A stretch of 6,606 nt of DNA, taken from positions 1 through 6,606 of the forward strand of contig DQZA01000214.1 of the NCBI GenBank assembly GCA_011042035.1, read 5' to 3'. The position numbers and the translations under genes were made by a program. Origin of the DNA: Desulfobacteraceae bacterium (GTDB taxonomy: Bacteria > Desulfobacterota > DSM-4660 > Desulfatiglandales > Desulfatiglandaceae). Below the pieces are notes generated by a model that saw only the letters and a list, made by a program, of their open reading frames with translations, did no database searches and was not told where the DNA came from. Positions 1 through 5,612 of this stretch are shown one piece after another. Each line of letters begins with the position of its first letter. Position 1 is the first letter of the stretch.

Positions 1-96
1 CTTCGGCTAATACTTTCGCTAAGATGTTCACCATCTTAGCGGGGTTCACGTATAGGGGACTTTCACCCCATAAGTTCACGCCCATGCCGGGCGTAC
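1..96 (-). mobile_element. 5' end of a group II intron (bacterial class C-like), partial
   Basis: Read on the minus strand from 96 downward, the sequence begins GTACGCCCGGCATGGGCG, one base off the common class IIC start GTGCGCCCGGCATGGG. It then contains a GGGGTGAAAGTCCCC hairpin typical of domain I. Three stems are visible: 78-83 with 89-94, 55-58 with 66-69 (extended by 51-53/70-72 around a bulge), and a perfect 10-bp stem, 17-26 with 32-41. No maturase reading frame is inside the window; domains I-VI and any reverse transcriptase would lie to the left. The position supports the call: the intron starts directly after TTTGT of an attC bottom strand, the known target of IIC-attC introns. The intron identity is recalled from family resemblance, not from a search, and a 5' fragment alone cannot show whether the element is intact. 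Confidence 0.68.
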
Positions 97-163
97 ACAA
101 ATCACTGCAGTGGATTTTTACTTCGCTACGCTTCGTAAAAACTAGTGAGCTCAAGCGGTATGC
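97..163 (+). other. attC recombination site interrupted by the intron (attC-1)
   Basis: The stretch ACAAATCACTGCAG at the left and GAGCTCAAGCGGTATGC at the right match the usual arms of integron attC sites (R''-L'' and L'-R'). Between them an imperfect stem is centred on TTTTTAC (115-121) and GTAAAAA (135-141), with a 13-nt loop. The stem extends outward through CAGTGG/CTAGTG with one mismatch, one wobble and a bulged A. The R'' core (expected GCATAAC) is split: only its final AC remains, at 97-98, and intron sequence follows to the left. The R' core is GGTATGC (157-163), where GTTATGC would be normal, so the crossover triplet reads GGT. A perfect-consensus GTTAAAC occurs just after it (165-171) but is poorly placed relative to L'. 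This attC belongs to the preceding cassette, outside the window. Confidence 0.72.
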
Positions 164-171
164 CGTTAAAC

Positions 172-178
172 AAGGTGG
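172..178 (+). promoter_or_regulatory. Probable ribosome binding site of the methyltransferase
   Basis: AAGGTGG resembles AAGGAGG and lies 12 nt before the ATG at 191, slightly further than usual. It is the only Shine-Dalgarno-like stretch in the 27-nt leader between the attC core and the start codon, so it supports that start. I see no convincing promoter in this leader; transcription may come from the array promoter or from the intron/attC side. Confidence 0.5.
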
Positions 179-190
179 CCATACAATCAC

Positions 191-2404
191 ATGATAGAAA
201 AAGACTTTGACATAGCATTTATCGCTGATCTGGCATTACGAGAAAAGCAGATACAGCAGAACTACCGCCCTGTTATTGCCGTGCACAAGTGGTTTGCCCG
301 GCGGCCAGGCACCCTGTTCCGTGGCTTGCTGTTGTCCGAGTTCTCGGAGAAGCCGCTACGCGAGGCGTTTTACGAATCCAATAACTTTCCTGGCCTCCAT
401 GTTGCTGACCCATTCATGGGCGGTGGCACCCCGATTCTTGAGGCAAATCGAGTTGGTTGCGATGTCACGGGGTTTGACATAAACCCGATGGCATGGTGGA
501 TCGTCAAACAGGAAATAGAACATCTCAACCTTCGAGATTACGAGAAAGCCGCCGTTTCTTTACGAACAACTCTTGAAAAAGAAATCGGAGATCTCTACCG
601 CACTCGCTGTGTCCTATGCGGCTGCAGCGATGCTCATGTAAAATACTTTCTTTGGGTGAAACTCAAAAAATGCAGGGAATGCGGGGAAGATATAAAACTG
701 TTCCCTGGCTACCTTCTTGCCTCCGATTCCAGGCATCCTAAAAATGTCTTTGTATGCCCGGCCTGTGGTGAATTAACGGAAACAGAGGACAGGAAAAATC
801 CCGGACGGTGCAGTCATTGCGAAGCCGTCCTGACTCCTGATGGGCCAGCCAAGCGGGGCAGGTGCAAATGCCCTGCTTGTGGAAGCGATAACTTGTTCCC
901 TGACGCTGAACTTGGCCCGCCACGCCATCGACTTTTCGCCATCGAATATCATTGCCAAAAGTGCAAGCCGACTCATAAAGGACGATTCTTTAAAAAACCG
1001 GATTCCCAAGACATGGAACTGATCAGAGAGGCTGAAGAAAGATGGAGTAAAATGGGACCGAGGTATGTGCCCGATGATGAAATACCACGCGGGGACGAAA
1101 CCAACAGGCTTCACCGCTGGGGCTATAAACATTACCGGGAAATGTTCAATTACCGGCAGCTTGTCGGGCTGGAACTCTCCGCGCGTTTTATCGTCAAAAT
1201 ACAGGATGAACGGGTGCGCAATGCGCTATCGACTAATTTGTCAGACCTGCTCCGTTACCAGAATATGGTATGCCGCTATGACACGAGGGCGTTGAAATCG
1301 CTTGATATTTTTTCGGTGCATGGCTTCCCCGTGGGACTGATACAGTGCGAATCAAATTTGTTGGGTATTATGGAATCCGGTCGTAACATGTGTGTGGGAA
1401 GCGGAGGATGGGCCAACATTATCGAAAAATTCAAAAAGGCAAAAGCGTATTGCGACAAACCTTTTGAGGTGCGCCACCATGGCCGCAAGAAAAAAGTAAT
1501 TCCGATTGACAAAGAATGGATTGGAGACCATTTAAATGGTTTCAGGTCCGATCATATCCGTAAAGTCAATATCTCGTGCCAGGACGCAGCAACTTCTGAC
1601 TTGCGCGACAACTCACTGGACGCTGTTCTCACCGATCCTCCATACTTCGGCAACGTCCAGTATGCGGAACTTATGGATTTTTGCTATGTCTGGCTGAAAC
1701 GGTTGGTCGGCCAGGATTTCCAGGCATTCAATGCTGTTTCGACCAGGAACAAAGGCGAGTTAACGGGTAACGTGGATATGGGGCGTGATTTGGATCATTT
1801 TACGGAAGGGCTTTCCGCGGTATTTCAACGCATGTCAAAAGCCCTGAAGCCGGGGGCTCCACTTGCGTTCACATATCATCACAACACAATTGAAGCATAC
1901 TATCCCGTCGCGGTCGCGATTCTTGATGCGGGGCTGACCTGTTCCGCATCGCTTCCCTGCCCTGGGGAAATGGGCGCATCCATACACATAAACGGAACCG
2001 GTTCATCCATCCTTGATACCGTGTTCGTCTGCCGATCAACGGGCGTCATGCAACGGAAATGGCTGGCGGATTCCCCGGAAGATGTCGCAAGAATCGTGGA
2101 AGAAGATCTCGCGCACCTCAAGGCCGGGAATGTCAAGCCGACTTCCGGTGACATCAGGTGCATCATCTTCGGCCACTTGATCCGCCTCGCGATATGGTCA
2201 CTCAGAAGTGGATGGGATAAAAACAGACCAACCGCATCACGCCTGGCGGATGTGGCTGATTGGCTCAGGCGCTTCGGCGGACAGGACCAAGTTGAAAAAT
2301 TTATCGAGATTAACACAACAACAACGACAAGGGACCTGCCCCTGTTCGCTGTCCACGAAAGAGTGGCGGAATATGGATTGGAAAATGCCAACGTTCCCTT
2401 TTGA
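191..2404 (+). CDS. DNA amino-methyltransferase with zinc ribbons (COG1743/DUF1156-like)
   Basis: This 737-aa protein probably methylates adenine N6 (or cytosine N4) in DNA using S-adenosylmethionine. The N-terminus (about 1-50) has the DUF1156-like pattern AxREKxI followed by HKWFARRP (32-39). The SAM-binding loop DPFMGGGT is at 73-80, with the acidic motif GFDINP at 94-99. The catalytic DPPY is at 482-485, followed by FGNVQYAELMDF. Between the halves sit six Cys-x2-Cys pairs: C140/C143, C161/C164, C189/C192, C207/C210, C227/C230 and C255/C258, enough for three zinc ribbons. The family is known from solitary methylases and from defence systems such as DISARM (DrmMI). Here it directly precedes and overlaps a PD-(D/E)XK nuclease gene by about 32 nt, so its likely role is self-protection. 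It ends with a short threonine-rich linker (709-713) and tail. The base modified and the target sequence cannot be read from the sequence. Confidence 0.88.
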   Translation: MIEKDFDIAFIADLALREKQIQQNYRPVIAVHKWFARRPGTLFRGLLLSEFSEKPLREAFYESNNFPGLHVADPFMGGGTPILEANRVGCDVTGFDINPMAWWIVKQEIEHLNLRDYEKAAVSLRTTLEKEIGDLYRTRCVLCGCSDAHVKYFLWVKLKKCRECGEDIKLFPGYLLASDSRHPKNVFVCPACGELTETEDRKNPGRCSHCEAVLTPDGPAKRGRCKCPACGSDNLFPDAELGPPRHRLFAIEYHCQKCKPTHKGRFFKKPDSQDMELIREAEERWSKMGPRYVPDDEIPRGDETNRLHRWGYKHYREMFNYRQLVGLELSARFIVKIQDERVRNALSTNLSDLLRYQNMVCRYDTRALKSLDIFSVHGFPVGLIQCESNLLGIMESGRNMCVGSGGWANIIEKFKKAKAYCDKPFEVRHHGRKKKVIPIDKEWIGDHLNGFRSDHIRKVNISCQDAATSDLRDNSLDAVLTDPPYFGNVQYAELMDFCYVWLKRLVGQDFQAFNAVSTRNKGELTGNVDMGRDLDHFTEGLSAVFQRMSKALKPGAPLAFTYHHNTIEAYYPVAVAILDAGLTCSASLPCPGEMGASIHINGTGSSILDTVFVCRSTGVMQRKWLADSPEDVARIVEEDLAHLKAGNVKPTSGDIRCIIFGHLIRLAIWSLRSGWDKNRPTASRLADVADWLRRFGGQDQVEKFIEINTTTTTRDLPLFAVHERVAEYGLENANVPF

Positions 2405-3416
2405 AGTCTCCCTGGAGGAGATTCTCCGGGATCCTGAAAGTTATGTAGACGCCGTATTTTCATGTCTTGAATCCGAGTTTCTCGTCATGCCGAAGGGGGC
2501 TGGCTTTGTTGAATATCCCGTCTTTGAGCGTGGATACGAAGCCTTGAAAGCGGCAACCGAAGGTTTCACCCGGCTTGATCCGGAACAAGTGTTTCAAGTA
2601 ACGGTATCCGAACCTATCTCTATCGTGGTATTGCGCTCCATGCTCGGTTTTACGCCACCGGAATGGGGTTATGTAACGACGCAGAGAACCGGCATTTCTG
2701 TTACTCAAGGCTTTGTGCGCTCGTTGGACCGCAAAGTTCGAATGAACCCTGAAACGCAACTCAACACCAACAGGGTTACCAAGGAACGGCTCATGGCCAT
2801 GGTCAAAACCGCATGCCAGCTATTGGCGGCAGGCGTTCCCGAAGTGGGTGAAGATCAGATTCATCGTCTGGACAAGGCTGACACCAGAAATGGCATTGAC
2901 AGTATCAAGAATCTGGCGGGGATAGGTGTTCCCTACGCCATGCTGCTCTACGAGCGATTTCTTGGAAGGCCCTTTGCCGGGCATCGAGACTCCGTAAGTG
3001 AACTCATCGGCGATAGTCTTGAATCCGCGATTGAGGAAGTTCTCTCCAAGGCGGGGATCAGTTTCCGTAAAACCAAGCGGGCGGAACGTATCGAAGGTTT
3101 CGACCAGGCACCGGACTTCATTATACCCAGTGAATTCAACCCGCAGCTAATTATCGAAGCGAAAATCACAGAGGATGACGGCACGGCCCGCGACAAAGTG
3201 ACGCGCATTCAACACCTCGGGGAGCTGAGCCTCGCCGGACGCTCCGAGGATAATCCCAAGTACGAAGTTATCGCGTGTATCGGCGGTCGGGGCTTCGGGG
3301 TCCGCCGGGAAGATATGAAAAAAATGATACTCGCAACAAGGGGGAAAGTTTTTACGGCAAAGACCCTAGATCGCCTCGTAGAGTGTACGAGACTGAAAGA
3401 ATTCAAAACTCGATAA
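2373..3416 (+). CDS. Putative restriction endonuclease, PD-(D/E)XK type
   Basis: I do not recognise the family of this 347-aa protein, but it has a clear nuclease core. In the numbering from 2373, a helix with E217/E221 precedes PDF (D248) in strand 2. Strand 3 follows with E262-A263-K264, then a helix containing RIQ (278-280). That is the PD-(D/E)XK arrangement, with the metal-binding D248, E262 and K264 all present. Residues 1-210 show no motif I can name and may hold DNA recognition. No signal peptide or membrane segment is seen. The frame is open back to 2208, but that part overlaps the methyltransferase, so I prefer ATG 2373 (GGCGG three bases upstream) or ATG 2385. Either start overlaps the methyltransferase end, suggesting translational coupling. 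Its likely job is to cut DNA lacking the partner's methylation. No controller-protein gene is present. Confidence 0.78.
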   Translation: MDWKMPTFPFEVSLEEILRDPESYVDAVFSCLESEFLVMPKGAGFVEYPVFERGYEALKAATEGFTRLDPEQVFQVTVSEPISIVVLRSMLGFTPPEWGYVTTQRTGISVTQGFVRSLDRKVRMNPETQLNTNRVTKERLMAMVKTACQLLAAGVPEVGEDQIHRLDKADTRNGIDSIKNLAGIGVPYAMLLYERFLGRPFAGHRDSVSELIGDSLESAIEEVLSKAGISFRKTKRAERIEGFDQAPDFIIPSEFNPQLIIEAKITEDDGTARDKVTRIQHLGELSLAGRSEDNPKYEVIACIGGRGFGVRREDMKKMILATRGKVFTAKTLDRLVECTRLKEFKTR

Positions 3417-3433
3417 AGGAATATCTAATCATG

Positions 3434-3541
3434 GCATAACAAATAAAGGACTAGTCCCGAGTCGAGGAAGGAGAGCCCGGGACTAATCCATGGTTCAAGA
3501 AGCCGCGGCGGGTTTGGTCCGCTGAACTCGAAACGTTAGAC
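3434..3541 (+). other. attC recombination site closing the cassette (attC-2)
   Basis: The R'' core GCATAAC (3434-3440) is followed by AAAT, as in many attC sites. The right end reads CTGAACTCGAAAC and then the R' core GTTAGAC (3535-3541), a full match to GTTRRRY. Inside is a strong imperfect hairpin, 3448-3459 with 3478-3489 (11 of 12 pairs), and a small palindrome GCCGCGGC at 3502-3509. The total of 108 bp is within the attC range. The weak point is the L''-L' pairing, where only GGAC (3448-3451) with GTCC (3517-3520) is evident and it competes with the internal hairpin. The site begins 17 nt after the nuclease stop codon. The internal hairpin has no following T-run, so it is not an evident intrinsic terminator. 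Confidence 0.72.
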
Positions 3542-3549
3542 TCATAAAA

Positions 3550-3640
3550 CAAATGGCCGCCCTGAGCCTCCGCTCCCTCCATAGCTTGCATCAGGAGGCA
3601 ACCTCTGGCCGTCACAATTCCGCTCAACTCGGCCATTCAA
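3550..3640 (+). repeat. Inverted repeat, possible decayed attC
   Basis: AATGGCCG (3552-3559) and CGGCCATT (3630-3637) are perfect 8-bp inverted arms. A second, inner pair is GCCTCC (3566-3571) and GGAGGC (3594-3599). The left side reads CATAAAACAAATGGCC and the right side CGCTCAACTCGGCC, which resemble attC arms. The expected right core GTTRRRY is only ATTCAAC, so two core bases do not fit. It starts 9 nt after attC-2, leaving no room for a gene between. It could be a relic attC at the end of the array or simply a fold in the intergenic region; I see no gene or clear terminator in 3542-3683. Confidence 0.33.
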
Positions 3641-3683
3641 CGGAGGATGCGTATTCCGATGGCGCACTCGGTGGCATCCCCAC

Positions 3684-5534
3684 TCATGCGAGGGCCTCCC
3701 TCAGGCCAGAGTGCCTGCGAATACGTCTTGAAATTGCGATTTGCAATATGTCTGGTCTTGCCCATAAACTCACTTTCTTTCTTGCCCTGGTTACGGCCGT
3801 ATATATGAGTTCCCTTGTCAATATGGGCACATCCACATCAGGCAATATGATCATTACCTCGTCGAACTCTGACCCTTGGGACTTGTGGATGGACATTGCA
3901 TAGGCTATCTCGAAATCGGGCAATCTCGATGGATGGATTTCTCGGAAAGATCCGTCCAAATTCCTAAAACAAACCACAACCCCCCTGCCCTCTTCTCTCG
4001 GGGCAACTATTCCCACATCACCATTATAGATGCCCAGGCTGTAGTCGTTGCGGGTAATGAGTAAAGGGAGGCCCGGATACAGTTCTACACCAGGCCGCAC
4101 CAACCCACTTCCACCCAGGATACGCTCAACTAACCGGTTTAGGCCTACCACCCCATAAGGTCCCTGCCTGATGGCGCAGAGGATTCGGAATCTGTCAAAC
4201 AGCTCAAACCCGCGGGGCATATCCTTCGCCTTACAAACAGGTCCATAGCCTTCCAAAACCGGGGCCCTCAGCGCAGAAGCCATCAACCTGTTATGGGGCA
4301 GAGGATACCACTGCACATCATGGTAGTGAGAATCTTGCAAAATGTTCATAACACCGTCGGCATCGCCCTTGTTGATGGCACGGGCAAGCTGTCCGATACC
4401 GCTTTCAGGCCCGAACCGGTAGTTTTTGGTAAGCTCCACCACGCAGTCCTGAAGCCCCTCGGGGCACTGTTGAGCCTGCAAGGTGATCGACCTTTTTCCC
4501 ACCATTCGTTCGAAGGCCTTTGCATAGGTCTTTGAAAAGCCTCGGACCATCTCCTCGCTACATATATCCCCCATTACTGCTCCCGCTTCCACAGAGGCCA
4601 GTTGGTCCTTGTCTCCCAATAAGATAATAGGTACATTCTGCGGAACCGCATCAAATAACTTGGCCATCAAGGGAAGGTCCACCATTGATGCCTCATCCAC
4701 AACCACCATATCTACAGATAGGGGGTTTTCCTTGTTGTGTATAAAATAGGGGCTCCCCTGCCGATACCCCAACAATCGATGAATGGTGGATGCCTCGACA
4801 GGAATCCTGGCCTTGATCTCCTCACTTGCCGGAAGGCTATTGCGGTGAAACTTCATGGCCTCTTCAAGGCGGGCAGCAGCCTTACCCGTAGGGGCGGCAA
4901 GGGCGATCTTTACATCCTTCTTCTCACACAGCTCCAGGGCAAATGAAATAATCTTACAAACGGTCGTGGTCTTCCCGGTGCCGGGCCCACCAGAAATAAC
5001 ACATAGTTTTTTGGTCGCTGAAGTAAAGGCGGCCAGGGCCTGCCAGTCCATTTCCTCCCCCGTAAGGGAAGAAAAATATTTTCGAAGTAATCCACCCAGG
5101 TCCTTCGCCTCAGGAATTATGAGTTTTTTCTGTGCTCTTTCCCGAAGATGGGTGGCAAGACAGTTTTCATATTTCCAATATCGATGGAGATAGAGACGAC
5201 AGCGGCTGTCCAACACCAAGGGGACAAAATCACCCGGCCTACCAACAACTCCGCTTTGCAGGAGCTGCTTTTGCCAGGTCTTCAGGGGAGGGCAGTGACA
5301 TATGTACCTGCCATGAGGGTCATAGAACGGGCGGCCCTCGGCGTGGGAAAGGTCAAGACATATATGTCCTTGCTCCGTAACAAAGCTTACTAGGGCTGCT
5401 CCCAGGTAAAGCTCGTTACTTGGCTTGTCGGCCAATGAATTGATGAACAGGGCGAAATGGCGCGAGATATCAGGAAGCAAAGCGGCCTCCAACAAGCCCT
5501 CGTATTCCCGTGCATCTGTTCTAAAAAAACTCAC
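3684..5534 (-). CDS. recD: Exodeoxyribonuclease V alpha subunit (RecD helicase)
   Basis: This 616-aa protein, close to the 608 aa of Escherichia coli RecD, is the fast 5'-3' helicase of RecBCD, which processes double-strand DNA ends in the cytoplasm. Superfamily 1B motifs appear in order: Walker A GGPGTGKTT (182-190, K188), APTGKAA (214-220), STIHRLLG (249-256), Walker B VVDEASMVD (278-286), motif III LLGDKDQLASVEAGAV (305-320), motif IV LTKNYRF (368-374), the UvrD-like C-terminal AYAMSIHKSQGSEFD (544-558) and motif VI YTAVTRARKK (578-587). Residues 1-150 match the N-terminal region that contacts RecB in the known complex. Translation starts at GTG, supported by GGAGG four bases upstream. It follows recB with a 77-nt gap, consistent with one operon, and its 3' end converges on the cassette array. 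The gene appears intact. Confidence 0.95.
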   Translation of the reverse strand: MSFFRTDAREYEGLLEAALLPDISRHFALFINSLADKPSNELYLGAALVSFVTEQGHICLDLSHAEGRPFYDPHGRYICHCPPLKTWQKQLLQSGVVGRPGDFVPLVLDSRCRLYLHRYWKYENCLATHLRERAQKKLIIPEAKDLGGLLRKYFSSLTGEEMDWQALAAFTSATKKLCVISGGPGTGKTTTVCKIISFALELCEKKDVKIALAAPTGKAAARLEEAMKFHRNSLPASEEIKARIPVEASTIHRLLGYRQGSPYFIHNKENPLSVDMVVVDEASMVDLPLMAKLFDAVPQNVPIILLGDKDQLASVEAGAVMGDICSEEMVRGFSKTYAKAFERMVGKRSITLQAQQCPEGLQDCVVELTKNYRFGPESGIGQLARAINKGDADGVMNILQDSHYHDVQWYPLPHNRLMASALRAPVLEGYGPVCKAKDMPRGFELFDRFRILCAIRQGPYGVVGLNRLVERILGGSGLVRPGVELYPGLPLLITRNDYSLGIYNGDVGIVAPREEGRGVVVCFRNLDGSFREIHPSRLPDFEIAYAMSIHKSQGSEFDEVMIILPDVDVPILTRELIYTAVTRARKKVSLWARPDILQIAISRRIRRHSGLREALA

Positions 5535-5543
5535 TCCCCCTCC
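5535..5543 (-). promoter_or_regulatory. Ribosome binding site of recD
   Basis: On the minus strand the sequence is GGAGGGGGA immediately before the GTG at 5534, a strong Shine-Dalgarno stretch with GGAGG four bases from the start. It decides in favour of the GTG start over internal ATG codons. Confidence 0.7.
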
Positions 5544-5558
5544 ACAACTTCCAACTCT

Positions 5559-5612
5559 AGCTCACTCCTAACTTTAGATCACTTTAGCTCACTCATAACT
5601 CTAGATCACTCT
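5559..5612. repeat. Two tandem 27-bp repeats between recB and recD
   Basis: Units 5559-5585 and 5586-5612 are identical at 24 of 27 positions and directly adjacent, and a partial third copy (AG) follows. Each unit is itself built from a half-repeat of the form TAG(C/A)TCACT, so the element has both a 27-bp period and an inner near-repeat. It fills most of the recB-recD gap and overlaps the recB stop codon by two bases. On the minus strand each unit contains GAGTGAG, the same string as around the recD start. No spacers are present, so it is not a CRISPR. A role in translation spacing or simple slippage origin are both possible. Confidence 0.8.

Larger units (their letters stand above)
158..3535 (+). 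mobile_element. Integron gene cassette carrying a methyltransferase-nuclease pair
   Basis: Integron integrases join cassettes at the G/TT of the attC R' core. The R' core of attC-1 (157-163) and that of attC-2 (3535-3541) therefore define a unit of about 3.38 kb, which includes its own attC at the right end. Both genes inside it point in the cassette direction. The first begins 27 nt after the left core and the second ends 17 nt before the right attC, the tight packing expected of a cassette. Most cassettes hold one short gene, so two genes totalling over 3 kb is unusual, although restriction-modification cassettes are known. The left core has a G-for-T change that may impair recombination. 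Mobility is inferred from the boundaries; no integrase gene is in view. Confidence 0.65.

Noticed and set aside
1..96. Structured RNA such as a riboswitch leader of the methyltransferase
   Set aside because: The conserved strings match a group II intron 5' end on the opposite strand and the break point matches the intron target in attC.
2311..2330. ACA/CAA trinucleotide run as a phase-variation tract
   Set aside because: The repeat unit is three bases, so copy change would not shift the frame; it encodes a short threonine linker.
2208..2372. Upstream in-frame extension of the nuclease gene from ATG 2208 (402 aa)
   Set aside because: This part overlaps nearly 200 nt of the methyltransferase coding region in another frame; ATG 2373 or 2385 gives a normal short overlap.
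1900..2463. 187-aa open frame on the minus strand
   Set aside because: Antisense to the methyltransferase end, low-complexity valine run mirrors the threonine codons, and no recognisable domain; a shadow frame.
3448..3489. Rho-independent terminator after the nuclease gene
   Set aside because: The hairpin is strong but no T-run follows on either strand, and it fits better as the internal stem of an attC site.
3645..3679. Terminator hairpin downstream of recD (GGATGC with GCATCC)
   Set aside because: Six pairs around a 23-nt loop and no T-run on the minus strand.
3553..3903. 116-aa open frame on the plus strand after attC-2, as a possible cassette gene
   Set aside because: Most of it is antisense to the intact recD C-terminus and it has no ribosome binding site or family resemblance.
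5559..5612. Short CRISPR-like repeat
   Set aside because: Only two directly abutting copies with no spacers and no cas genes.
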